Shown here: piece by piece, positions 16,703-25,397 of the stretch
Layout of the letters: each line of letters starts with the position of its first letter
How positions within the stretch are numbered: position 1 is the first letter of the stretch
NCBI GenBank assembly: GCA_025451315.1
Contig: JANWKP010000368.1
Coordinates: 1-36,832 of the forward strand
Direction of reading: 5' to 3'
Source: Nitrososphaerales archaeon
GTDB taxonomy: Archaea; Thermoproteota; Nitrososphaeria; Nitrososphaerales; Nitrososphaeraceae
Length of the DNA: 36,832 nucleotides
Notes under the pieces: generated by a model
Told to the model about the DNA's origin: nothing
Databases searched by the model: none
The model's input: only the letters and a program-made list of their open reading frames with translations
Translations under genes and position numbers: made by a program

Positions 16703-17930
16703 ATCGTTTTGACCTCAGAATTTCTTTCTGAATAATTTCTACAAATTTTTCATCTAACATTAGATTTGAAATCAAGTCATCAATATCAATTTTAAACTCC
16801 TTAATGATTTCCAATAGATATGGAAAAAATATCATTCCGAAAGTACTGGATGAAACATGAAATGACAAAGATAACTTGGAAATCAAACTACGTATAGGTG
16901 TCCCTCTGGAAAATACTTGACCCATCAGAGGCCAACTAATTCCATATTGATGATATGATATTAAATTATTTTGTATATTTTCATACAAATGTTCAATTAC
17001 TACATTATTCATATATTTTAATAAATTCCAGTTTCTATTTTTGTTTATTCTCGCGACAAATAAATCAATTTGAGAAAGATTATCCAATAGCGGAGCCAAA
17101 GTATCAATATCTAGGTTAGAGGATATAATGCTGGTAAATAACGAATTTACAATATCTTTTCTCCGTTCTTCAGAAGATGAACCATATCGAGGATCAGAAT
17201 ATTTTGCATCTAAAGATAACAAAATTTTTCTAGCCTCATCCTTTTTTTTACTTAGAAAAAATTCATTTAGACCTTCAGAAATATCTACTTTAAATGTTTG
17301 ATGGATAAACTGTCCGTAGCCAGAGCATTTTGATTGAGCTAGATTAAGCATTGTTCTTACATCTCCATTACTTTTTTCCACTATCCATTTTTTATCATCA
17401 AAAGTAAGAGAATGACCTTGTTTAAATAATACATAATTTAAAAACATCATCAAGAGATTTGATGATATACGTTGGAATTTCAATATTTTGCATAATTTAG
17501 ATAAATTTTTTAATCTAATATGATTTGAATTAGCCACAAATAATATTGGAAAGTTTGATGTTTTTACAATGTTAATAAGAATTTCGAGTCCGCCAGTATC
17601 TTCCCTTCCATAAATACCATCTACTTCATCAAAAAACAGAAGGATTTTTTTTCCAAAAATGCTCGTATTATTTTGAAGTGGATTTATTAATTTTTCTAAT
17701 TGTGCACCACTTCTAGTATCACTAGCGTTTAATTCTATTAGATCGTAGTTCAAAAAAGAAGATAATACTTTAACAATTGTAGTTTTCCCTACTCCGGGAG
17801 GTCCTACTAATAGGAGAGGTTTTGTTCCAGGAATCCATTTTATTAACCATTTTAGAAGGTTAAATCTAATTTCTTCATTGCCAAGAATGCTCTCTAAATT
17901 TTTTGGTCTGTATATTTCTGTCCAATACAT
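16689..17930 (-). CDS. rfcL: Replication factor C large subunit
   Basis: Large subunit of the archaeal clamp loader that opens and places PCNA on DNA. The N-terminal WTEIYRPKNLESILGN is the RFC box II-type start; Walker A GPPGVGKTT is at 43-51 and Walker B FFDEVDG at 99-105. NASDTRSG (68-75) and GDVRTMLNLAQ in the lid domain match RfcL. As in other RfcL proteins the SRC arginine-finger motif of small subunits is absent. 413 aa is short for the family, lacking the long basic C-terminal tail with a PIP box seen in many archaea; the end IQKEILRSKRYERS is only briefly basic. The small subunit gene is not in the window. Confidence 0.92.
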   Translation of the reverse strand: MYWTEIYRPKNLESILGNEEIRFNLLKWLIKWIPGTKPLLLVGPPGVGKTTIVKVLSSFLNYDLIELNASDTRSGAQLEKLINPLQNNTSIFGKKILLFFDEVDGIYGREDTGGLEILINIVKTSNFPILFVANSNHIRLKNLSKLCKILKFQRISSNLLMMFLNYVLFKQGHSLTFDDKKWIVEKSNGDVRTMLNLAQSKCSGYGQFIHQTFKVDISEGLNEFFLSKKKDEARKILLSLDAKYSDPRYGSSSEERRKDIVNSLFTSIISSNLDIDTLAPLLDNLSQIDLFVARINKNRNWNLLKYMNNVVIEHLYENIQNNLISYHQYGISWPLMGQVFSRGTPIRSLISKLSLSFHVSSSTFGMIFFPYLLEIIKEFKIDIDDLISNLMLDEKFVEIIQKEILRSKRYERS

Positions 17931-17948
17931 ACTTTATCAAAATATAAA

Positions 17949-19085
17949 TTAAGTAAACTTTCGTGTGAGGGGGTGAATAGTTCTTTCGAAATATTTAAAG
18001 AGATCACGTTTTGTGATATCATGATACCAGTACTGGTTATAATGACTTACTGTAAGAAATAAAAACATTAGAAATGGTTTGAGTTCAAATTCTTCAGGAA
18101 GAAATTCGAGGGCGAGTTTTGCTTCATCCAAATATATTTCGCTTTTCTTTAGGGTGAGTTCAAATCCTTTTCTAACATCATTAGCAATAAGTGAATAGTA
18201 GAGAGGCCAGGAAGGTATCTTAATTGCCCCTTCATTGATTGCATCTTGCATCTCATTTCCACAACCTACGGATTCACTTGCTTTCGACATTCCCAAATGA
18301 TAAATTTCATTTAATGGTGTCTGATTTAAGGCCATATTTCTACCAGCAGTACCCATCACTGACCGATATTTTTTATAACAACCAATCATAAGTTCATCCG
18401 TAATGGATTCAGGTTTAACCTTTAGTTTATTATCTATTAGTTGACCTATTCGGGCGTCCTTAAATCCATCTTCAAAAGCCTTTAGAACTGAATCGCCTCC
18501 GAACGAAATTTTTTCCCGTGCCAAATCCAAAATATATGGATTCATTAGTCTATAGTCATCAAGATATTCGAGATCTTCATCTTTATCCATAATTCTATCC
18601 ATTGGTTCGCTCAGATCTATAGCTATAATATGACCATCTATTATAGAGGTTCGAAGTTCGTTTGAAATGTCTTCTTTAAAAAAAGCCACCGACCCATCGA
18701 ATAACGCATTAAAAACAGGGAAGGTCATTTTAACAAAATTAGAGTCCAATATCCTTTGCACTCTATCTGCTAGAATTTCTGGTCTAGAGAGACGATTCTT
18801 AATATTTTCAATTTTTGATGAATCAAGATCCATTTCTTGTGAACCGACTTCTTCAGCAAATTTAGATAGGGTTGAACTCGGAGAAGTGTCAGAAATTATG
18901 CGTCGATGTAAGGATAAAAGAAAACGCTTAGTGAAATCTTCAAATTCAGTTTCATATTTAAGCTTGTATTTATTATATTGCTTGTATCCTCTTTCTCTCA
19001 ATATGGCCTGTTTAAGTATTTCCTTCCCAGCTTTTGTACTCATCAAAGCCCCTTTGGAAAAAACAAAATCGTCTTTGCTACTCAT
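17949..19085 (-). CDS. 378-aa conserved-looking protein of unknown function
   Basis: I recognise no domain. The protein is acidic/basic mixed and apparently mostly alpha-helical, with an opening FSKGALMSTKAGKEILKQAIL, a central Asp/Glu-rich stretch near residues 155-175 (SEPMDRIMDKDEDLEYLDDY), and a hydrophobic aromatic segment near residue 345 (FLMFLFLTVSHYNQYWYHD) too short and polar to be a clear membrane helix. No cysteine pairs, P-loop or signal peptide are visible. It stands between rps7 and rfcL, 18 nt upstream of rfcL, and may share its transcript. A long antisense frame (18667-19140) is judged a shadow. Confidence 0.75.
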   Translation of the reverse strand: MSSKDDFVFSKGALMSTKAGKEILKQAILRERGYKQYNKYKLKYETEFEDFTKRFLLSLHRRIISDTSPSSTLSKFAEEVGSQEMDLDSSKIENIKNRLSRPEILADRVQRILDSNFVKMTFPVFNALFDGSVAFFKEDISNELRTSIIDGHIIAIDLSEPMDRIMDKDEDLEYLDDYRLMNPYILDLAREKISFGGDSVLKAFEDGFKDARIGQLIDNKLKVKPESITDELMIGCYKKYRSVMGTAGRNMALNQTPLNEIYHLGMSKASESVGCGNEMQDAINEGAIKIPSWPLYYSLIANDVRKGFELTLKKSEIYLDEAKLALEFLPEEFELKPFLMFLFLTVSHYNQYWYHDITKRDLFKYFERTIHPLTRKFT

Positions 19086-19200
19086 TTATAATGAGTGGAG
19101 TAGTAATTGCCATTATTTATTAACTTTCATCTCTCGATAAAAAGATTTTGATCAGCCTTCTATAACAAAGAGAAAAAATGGAAACAAAATCCAAAAAGAT

Positions 19201-19809
19201 TTATCTTGAAGCCATTGCAATACGTTCCTGCTCATTTTTCTTCTTTATTGCATGGCTTGACATATCATTATTTGAGGCTAAAAGAATTTCTTTTGCTAAT
19301 GCTTCTTCGATTATTTGAGGAGTGGAATAAGTCGACTCCCTTACGCCTTCTGCTATGAACCGAAGTGCCAAATCAAGACGTCGGAGGGGAGATACATCTA
19401 CTGAAACGTGATAGACAACACCACCATATACAATTCTAGTAGTGTCCTCGTTTGGAGAAGAGTTTTCGATGGCTCTTACCAATAACTCGACAGGATTTTT
19501 TCCTGTTTCTAAATGTATTATGTCAAAAGCGGTTTGAACAACATTTAGTGACTTTGCTTTTTTTCCACCCATTCGACCTGTATTCTTCGCATATTTTTTT
19601 CCGAAACGCATTAATTTATTGGCTAATCTTTCAATAAGATTTACCTCAGCTTTTTTGAGTCTTTGATGTTCATGTCTTCCAAAAGAAACCGGAATAACCA
19701 TTGAGGGATTTAAAGATATGACCTTTGTTAAACCTGGATCATTGATTTCAATATTACCAGTTTCCCATTTGTTAAACAGTAATATTTTTATGTTTTCTTT
19801 CCCGCTCAT
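19201..19809 (-). CDS. rps7: Ribosomal protein uS7
   Basis: Small-subunit head protein that nucleates assembly around the 3' major domain of 16S rRNA. 202 aa, the archaeal length. Diagnostic stretches are KLMRFGKKYAKNTGRMGGKK, FDIIHLETGKNPVELLVRAIEN (residues ~90-112) and VSPLRRLDLALRFIAEGVRES. It follows rps12 by two bases and is the last gene of the rpoH-to-rps7 series; no elongation factor gene follows it here, in contrast to the classical str operon. Confidence 0.96.
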   Translation of the reverse strand: MSGKENIKILLFNKWETGNIEINDPGLTKVISLNPSMVIPVSFGRHEHQRLKKAEVNLIERLANKLMRFGKKYAKNTGRMGGKKAKSLNVVQTAFDIIHLETGKNPVELLVRAIENSSPNEDTTRIVYGGVVYHVSVDVSPLRRLDLALRFIAEGVRESTYSTPQIIEEALAKEILLASNNDMSSHAIKKKNEQERIAMASR

Positions 19810-19811
19810 AT

Positions 19812-20249
19812 TTATCGCCTCGGCTTTTCCTTTCTACCGTATACCAACTCTTTTAATGAAACACCATTTACTTTGAATACTTGCCATCGTACTCCTGGTA
19901 TATCACCCATGGCACCACCCATTGAACCTCCGATGCCCTCTACTATAACCTCATCATGCTCATCAACAAAATTCAATGCACCATCCCGAGGAAGAAACGC
20001 AGTAATTGATTTTCCATTCTTTATTAACTGGATTCTTACACATTTACGTACAGCTGAGTTAGGTTGCTTTGATTCTATTCCGACTTTTTCTAAAACAATT
20101 CCTCTTGCTTGAGGAGCTCCTTCCATCGGATTTGTTTTCTTGTCGAGCAATAATACTCGTCTTTTATAATATTTATTTGCCCATCTAGAACGTTTTCTTT
20201 TTGATTCAAGTACACGTCCAGCGAACAATCCTAGAGGAGATTTTGCCAT
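19812..20249 (-). CDS. rps12: Ribosomal protein uS12
   Basis: Decoding-centre protein. The archaeal/eukaryotic type is clear from [19 protein letters not shown] at the N-terminus, [32 protein letters not shown] (residues ~45-76) containing the conserved KQPNSA loop, and the [19 protein letters not shown] end. 145 aa is standard. It lies one base after the nusA stop and two bases before rps7. Confidence 0.97.
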   Translation of the reverse strand: MAKSPLGLFAGRVLESKRKRSRWANKYYKRRVLLLDKKTNPMEGAPQARGIVLEKVGIESKQPNSAVRKCVRIQLIKNGKSITAFLPRDGALNFVDEHDEVIVEGIGGSMGGAMGDIPGVRWQVFKVNGVSLKELVYGRKEKPRR

Positions 20250-20250
20250 T

Positions 20251-20730
20251 TTACATATTCACACCATTATTATCATTAATTGTTTGTTCAGGACTCAATA
20301 TTAAAACATTTGATATGTGGAAATAACGCTTTGCAAGTAACCTAGCTTTTTCAGCATTTCTACCTTCTTTTCCAACTACAACACCCTTTTTTTTTGAATC
20401 AACAACAACAATTGCTTGTTTGGTACCATCTATCCTTTTATTAATCTTTATTTCATTGATCATACTAGAATTGAGAATATTTTTTAAAAATTCATCTTCA
20501 TTATCAGAATATTCAACTAATTCTATTCTACGTGGAATAACATTTTGTAATTGTTTTATCGTAGTTCCTCCCTTGCCAATAGCAAGACCCATCTGACCCT
20601 TGTTCACAACAAAAATTACTCTATCCATTTTTTCATCTACTATACAATCTCTTGCAGTAGCACTAGTGATGCTCTGAAACAAGGAAATAAGCCGAAGTTC
20701 ATCAGATGTTAACTTTATTTTTTCAATCAT
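20251..20730 (-). CDS. nusA: Archaeal NusA-like transcription factor (two KH domains)
   Basis: Archaeal NusA is reduced to the two KH RNA-binding domains without the bacterial N-terminal and S1 regions, which fits 159 aa. Each KH domain shows its glycine loop: [14 protein letters not shown] (about residues 48-61) and [14 protein letters not shown] (about 116-129). It precedes rps12 in the conserved rpoA-rpl30e-nusA-rps12-rps7 order. Possible own promoter TATAATAA upstream (20763-20770), with GAGGT in the leader. Confidence 0.92.
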   Translation of the reverse strand: MIEKIKLTSDELRLISLFQSITSATARDCIVDEKMDRVIFVVNKGQMGLAIGKGGTTIKQLQNVIPRRIELVEYSDNEDEFLKNILNSSMINEIKINKRIDGTKQAIVVVDSKKKGVVVGKEGRNAEKARLLAKRYFHISNVLILSPEQTINDNNGVNM

Positions 20731-20762
20731 TATACCACAAGACCTCGAATTCCAATTTTGAA

Positions 20763-20770
20763 TTATTATA
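20763..20770 (-). promoter_or_regulatory. Possible TATA box for nusA-rps12-rps7
   Basis: TATAATAA on the minus strand, centred ~36 nt before the nusA ATG, inside the 163-nt gap that separates nusA from the membrane-protein gene. That gap makes an internal promoter plausible, but the region is so AT-rich that chance TATA-like strings are expected. Confidence 0.35.
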
Positions 20771-20893
20771 CATCAAATAATAAGATGCTGTGAAATAAAG
20801 TATAATTTAAATTTTAGTAAAAATTTTATGATAGTTTAAAAATTAGTTAAGGGATGTGAATTAATTGTCAAGTGGAATAAATTAAAAACGAAT

Positions 20894-21205
20894 TTAATTA
20901 TTTACGAGTTGGTGTTTTTTTATGCTCTGTGTCCCTTCATCAAAGGTGACTTGTACCAAATCTCCTGGCTCATAAACGCAATTATTAATTTGTCTAGGGT
21001 GATCCATTGTTTCAACTACGCATATATTGTCACTTTTAGAGATTATAATTGCTTCTTCAGTGACGGTTTCTCGGATTAAATTATTGATTGGAAAGACAAA
21101 AAAAGATAAAACAATAAATACACCAAATACTGATAATCCTAAGATCAAAAATAATTTCTTTGTGGATAGATAATTTTCTTCGTCAGAATTATATTGATAG
21201 TCCAT
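20894..21205 (-). CDS. Small single-span membrane protein, unknown
   Basis: 103 aa: a polar N-terminus (~15 residues), one strong hydrophobic helix at about residues 17-41 (LFLILGLSVFGVFIVLSFFV), and a C-terminal soluble domain of ~60 residues rich in beta-prone sequence with two cysteines (NICVVET and NNCVYEP). The 'YEPGDLVQVTFDEGT' end resembles a small beta-barrel turn, but I cannot place it in a family. It interrupts the otherwise universal rpl30e-nusA neighbourhood and has a TATA-like element at about -27, so it may be transcribed separately as a leaderless mRNA. Confidence 0.68.
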   Translation of the reverse strand: MDYQYNSDEENYLSTKKLFLILGLSVFGVFIVLSFFVFPINNLIRETVTEEAIIISKSDNICVVETMDHPRQINNCVYEPGDLVQVTFDEGTQSIKKHQLVNN

Positions 21206-21228
21206 GTTTCTACATAAGAATGAAATTA

Positions 21229-21236
21229 TTAAAATA
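21229..21236 (-). promoter_or_regulatory. Possible TATA box for the 103-aa membrane protein
   Basis: A TTTTAATA stretch on the minus strand centred ~27 nt before the ATG, the spacing of a leaderless archaeal transcript. Sits in an 84-nt gap after rpl30e. AT-rich background limits confidence. Confidence 0.35.
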
Positions 21237-21289
21237 TTTTGATGGTTTAGATATTCTAGTGACCAAAAAATTTAAAATAATAAAAAAAA

Positions 21290-21589
21290 TTATTGATTTT
21301 CCAATAATGCACTTACATCTTCGTCTGCCACTGATTTAAGGGCTACAGTAGATATTCTATAAGGTCTATTGAAAAGTCGTCCTAATTTTATTGAATTATC
21401 ACCATAATAATAAATAGGAACTTTCAATTCTTTGCAGTGTTCTTCAATAAATTGCTTATCAGTATTGCTAAGCGAGGTAGAAACGATAATTAACTTAGAT
21501 CCTTTAACATTTGATCTAACTTCCTTTACTCCCTCCTTATACTTATTGGAGGATTTTACCTCTTTAATTATTTTCTCCAGATTCTTCAT
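21290..21589 (-). CDS. rpl30e: Ribosomal protein eL30
   Basis: Archaeal/eukaryotic eL30 of the L7Ae superfamily fold, 99 aa. Family features are SSNKYKEGVKEVRSNVKGSK, the LIIVSTSLSN strand and VPIYYYGDNSIKLGRL. Two ATGs exist (21598 and 21589). The AAGGTGA ribosome-binding site is 9 nt before the second but touches the first, so I start at 21589. Either way it overlaps the 3' end of rpoA, indicating coupled translation. The rpoA-rpl30e-nusA linkage is typical of archaea. Confidence 0.93.
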   Translation of the reverse strand: MKNLEKIIKEVKSSNKYKEGVKEVRSNVKGSKLIIVSTSLSNTDKQFIEEHCKELKVPIYYYGDNSIKLGRLFNRPYRISTVALKSVADEDVSALLENQ

Positions 21590-24500
21590 TTTGTTCATTC
21601 ACCTTCATGTATAAATCAACCATTCCTGTTCCAACAGGTACAGTTGCTCCTACAATAACATTCTCTGTAACTCCTTTTAATGCTTCCGTTTGCCCTTCCA
21701 TTGCTGCTTTTGCGATGGTAGGAACAGTTATTTCAAAAGCTGCTCTAGCCAATACAGAAGTTTTGGTTCCAGCAATCCCATGTCTGCCGATTTGCTGAAG
21801 ATATCCTTTAGATGTCATTAAATCAGCTACCAGCATAATATGTCGGATATCTACTTCAAGACCTTGTTCTTCTAGAGTGTTGGTAACCTCTCGTACTAGA
21901 GCAGTTCTAGCAGCTTCAATTCCTAGAGTTTGCCCTATTTCATAAACGTTATTTGTTGTAACCCGTGAAAGATCTATTCCCTCTACATAAATTATTTTTG
22001 ATAAATTAGATCCAGCAGTTTGTATTACCCATTCTTCATTTTGTTTAACTATTGTAACTCGTTCTATATCTGGCACACCCTTAATTCTGGTATTTAGAAG
22101 CTTGTTTTTCAATAGTAATAAAGTCTGAGCGTCCATTTCTTCATTCATCTTTAAGACAATACTTTTTTCATTTTCATCAAGAGTTGTATCATATTTCTTC
22201 TTAGAGCCTTTTAAAATTTCAAAAATATCTGTCAAAATGCAGCCTCTGTCATTTAATTTATTCTCAGAAAAGGTCAATTTTATAATTCCGCTATAATCAA
22301 TATCGGTCTTTCCAACTACATCAACAACCTTAGTATGTATTATCTCTTTTGCAACACTTAGTGCTTTTTCTCTTGATATACGGTGTTCTTCATCTAAGTA
22401 GATATCCATGGTAGGTGTTATAGGCTTTTTCCTCGCATCTACTAATTCAATTAAGCGAGGAAGTCCTAGGGTTACATTTCGTTCTTTAACTCCTGCGTAA
22501 TGAAATGTTCTCAAGGTCATCTGAGTGCCAGGTTCCCCAATAGATTGAGCAGTAACTACTCCTACTGCCTCTCCTGGTTCTACCATGGCTCTTTCTGTCA
22601 AATCAATAATTTTTTTAATAACTTTCTCTATACCTTGTTTACTAAGTTTGTTTTGCATTAGTACGCTTTCTATATTACTTTTTAATTTTAGATTGAAGTT
22701 AGAAATATTTTGATGTAATATATGTCTAATTTCATCTTCATTTGCTTTGGTTCCCTCATCAACTACTGATTCACTCTCAATTATTCTGGAAATATTAACT
22801 GCTTCACCATGGTCACTTTTTGCAGGGTCAATTCCATCCTCTCCGTATAAATATTGAATAATATTACCATGAGGATCTCTAACAGTACTATCATATTCGA
22901 GTTTCAAATGTTCAAGAGCGTTGATTAATCTTCTTTGCATATATCCTGATTGTTGGGTTCTAACAGCAGTATCCACTAAGCCTTCTCTTCCACCCATCGC
23001 ATGGAAAAAGAATTCTAGCGGGGTAAGGCCATCACGATAATTCGATTTTACAAAACCTTTTGCATCAGGATTTGTATCATTTATTTTGAAATGTGGTAAT
23101 GATCGATTATGATAACCCTTATGGATCCTTTTTCCTCGTATAGACTGTTGACCCAAAACTGCTGTCATTTGTCCTATATTTAAAGTAGAACCTCGCGCTC
23201 CTGTCGAAGCCATTATAACACCTGCGTTTTCGTTTGGAAATGATCTGTCAGCAAGTCTACCAGCTCTATCTCTAGCTCTGGAAAGTTCATTTACAAGGTA
23301 TAATTCTAACGCTTCTTCTGGAGACAATCCTCTAGTCAACGGTAATGTTCCCTCTTTATATTGTTGAATCAATTCACCGATCTTATCATATGCTTTCTTA
23401 ATTACTTCAGTAATTTCCTTATGTGTATCTTCTGATAACCATAAATCTGAATAACCATATGTAAAACCCCTATGAGTAATAAAAGTTTTCAACATGACTA
23501 AAATAGAATTGAGGAATTGCTGTGCTACATCATTTCCATAATCCTTCGCTATTCTATGTAAAACACTATCAGGTTCTTCAGCACCAATTGATGCTTTATC
23601 TATGACACCACTAATCAATTCTCCATTTTTAATTACAACATCTTTTCCTTCCCCTTTAATAGACTTGTTCCATTTTGAAGTAATGATGAAATTAAAGTCC
23701 TTTGGAAGAAATAGTGAAAATAACTGTCTACCTGTATATAATTTTTTACCATCTTTCTCGCCTTTAGGCTCTGGTAAGGTTCCGGCATAGCCTCCTAACA
23801 ATGCTAAATTAAAGAATTCCTCTTTAGATAGATAGCTTCCATCACTTGTTAAAATATATGCACCTGTAATAAAGTCACGAATACCACCAATTATAGGCCC
23901 TCCATATCTTGGAGATATCAACTGATCTTGGACGGCCATCAATAATGCAGCTTCTGATCTTGCCTCTTCGCTCTGTGGAACATGAAGATTCATTTCGTCA
24001 CCATCAAAATCTGCATTATATGGTGGGCAGACTGCAGGATGAAGCCTGAAGGTTCTATAAGGAAGAACTCTTACATAATGAGCCATAATTGACATTCTAT
24101 GTAAAGAAGGTTGTCGATTAAAAATAACAATATCAGAGTCTGATAAATGTCGTTCAATAATATAACCAGGTACGATAGAATCAGCAACCATCTGTCTGTC
24201 ATTTACATAATCAAGTCTTATTTTTACCCCATCAGGTCTAATAATATAATTTGCCCCAGGATAGTTGTTTGGGCCATTAAAAACTAATGTTTTTAATTTT
24301 TCTATATTCCAATTTGACACTGTTTCAGGGATGGTTAATTTTTTTGCAACTTCATATGGGATACCGACCTCTGAAATAGCAATATTTGGATCAGGTGAAA
24401 TAACAGTTCTGCTCGAAAAGTCTACACGTTTTCCTGACAATGACCCCCTAAATCTACCTTCTTTACCTTTTAATCTTTGAGTTAGGGTTTTTAACGGTCT

Positions 24501-25382
24501 TCCTGATCGATGATGAGCCTGTGGAATTCCTGATACTTCATTATCAAAGTAAGTGGTAACATGATACTGTAATAAATCAACCAGGTCTTGAACAATTAAC
24601 GGTGGAGTCCCTGCTTCTTTGCTTTCTTTTAATCGTTGATTTACTCGGATTATATCTACAAGTTTATGGGTTAAATCATCTTCAGAACGTATACCTGTCT
24701 CAAGAATAATAGATGGTCTAACAGTTACTGGTGGAACTGGCAGAACTTGAAGTACAAACCATTCAGGACGGGCAGTAGAAGGATCATAGCCAAGTAGTTT
24801 TAGATCATCATCGGTTATATTTGATAATCTTTCTCGAATAGTTATTGGTAATAGTCGATTCTCTCCAGCTTCTGTCTTTTCAACAAATATAGTAGGTTTA
24901 GTAAAGATAAGATCATATTGTTCCGCTTGACAATGAGGACAAATTTTAATTTTTTTAGATTTTTCTATTATATCATCTTTAATATTGTCTAATGTTATAA
25001 CAGCATAGGAAGCTTTGGCATTTCTAATTTCTTTATATGAGGCTAGTTCTTCATTTTCTAACTTGATTCTATTACACGATCTACAGGTTGTAAGTAATAA
25101 TTTATGAATATCATCTACAAATGCTATATGTAATACAGGTTCTGCTAATTCTATGTGACCAAAATGACCTGGACATTTGGCAGAAGTATTACCACATGTT
25201 ATACATTTTTGGCCAGGTTCAAGAGTTCCTAACCGATTATCCATCAACCCACCTTGAACAGGCATTCCATCTTCATCATATGTCTCGGGTGCTGTGATTT
25301 CAGCAACACTAAATTTTCTAATTTCTACTGGAGACCAAACACTAAATTTTATTGCCCCTAAATTCTTAATTGCTTCTTCCAT
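21564..25382 (-). CDS. rpoA: RNA polymerase largest subunit RpoA, unsplit (A'+A'')
   Basis: Catalytic subunit homologous to bacterial beta' and eukaryotic Rpb1. At 1272 aa it carries in one frame what most archaea encode as rpoA' and rpoA''. The N-terminus has the zinc sites CITCGNTSAKCPGHFGH and CRSC...CPHC; the active site NADFDGDEMNLHVPQSEEA is near residues 455-473; the bridge/trigger region QSIGEPGTQMTLRTFHYAG is near 950, and the A''-specific end follows. A GGTGA site precedes the ATG. An unsplit RpoA is a known marker of Nitrososphaerota. The 3' end overlaps rpl30e. Confidence 0.97.
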   Translation of the reverse strand: MEEAIKNLGAIKFSVWSPVEIRKFSVAEITAPETYDEDGMPVQGGLMDNRLGTLEPGQKCITCGNTSAKCPGHFGHIELAEPVLHIAFVDDIHKLLLTTCRSCNRIKLENEELASYKEIRNAKASYAVITLDNIKDDIIEKSKKIKICPHCQAEQYDLIFTKPTIFVEKTEAGENRLLPITIRERLSNITDDDLKLLGYDPSTARPEWFVLQVLPVPPVTVRPSIILETGIRSEDDLTHKLVDIIRVNQRLKESKEAGTPPLIVQDLVDLLQYHVTTYFDNEVSGIPQAHHRSGRPLKTLTQRLKGKEGRFRGSLSGKRVDFSSRTVISPDPNIAISEVGIPYEVAKKLTIPETVSNWNIEKLKTLVFNGPNNYPGANYIIRPDGVKIRLDYVNDRQMVADSIVPGYIIERHLSDSDIVIFNRQPSLHRMSIMAHYVRVLPYRTFRLHPAVCPPYNADFDGDEMNLHVPQSEEARSEAALLMAVQDQLISPRYGGPIIGGIRDFITGAYILTSDGSYLSKEEFFNLALLGGYAGTLPEPKGEKDGKKLYTGRQLFSLFLPKDFNFIITSKWNKSIKGEGKDVVIKNGELISGVIDKASIGAEEPDSVLHRIAKDYGNDVAQQFLNSILVMLKTFITHRGFTYGYSDLWLSEDTHKEITEVIKKAYDKIGELIQQYKEGTLPLTRGLSPEEALELYLVNELSRARDRAGRLADRSFPNENAGVIMASTGARGSTLNIGQMTAVLGQQSIRGKRIHKGYHNRSLPHFKINDTNPDAKGFVKSNYRDGLTPLEFFFHAMGGREGLVDTAVRTQQSGYMQRRLINALEHLKLEYDSTVRDPHGNIIQYLYGEDGIDPAKSDHGEAVNISRIIESESVVDEGTKANEDEIRHILHQNISNFNLKLKSNIESVLMQNKLSKQGIEKVIKKIIDLTERAMVEPGEAVGVVTAQSIGEPGTQMTLRTFHYAGVKERNVTLGLPRLIELVDARKKPITPTMDIYLDEEHRISREKALSVAKEIIHTKVVDVVGKTDIDYSGIIKLTFSENKLNDRGCILTDIFEILKGSKKKYDTTLDENEKSIVLKMNEEMDAQTLLLLKNKLLNTRIKGVPDIERVTIVKQNEEWVIQTAGSNLSKIIYVEGIDLSRVTTNNVYEIGQTLGIEAARTALVREVTNTLEEQGLEVDIRHIMLVADLMTSKGYLQQIGRHGIAGTKTSVLARAAFEITVPTIAKAAMEGQTEALKGVTENVIVGATVPVGTGMVDLYMKVNEQNEESGENN

Positions 25383-25397
25383 ATCCTTTCACCTTAC

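Noticed and set aside
18667-19140. 157-codon open frame on the plus strand
   Set aside because: It lies antisense to the 378-aa gene, has Ser/Leu-rich low-quality composition and no start signal; a shadow frame.
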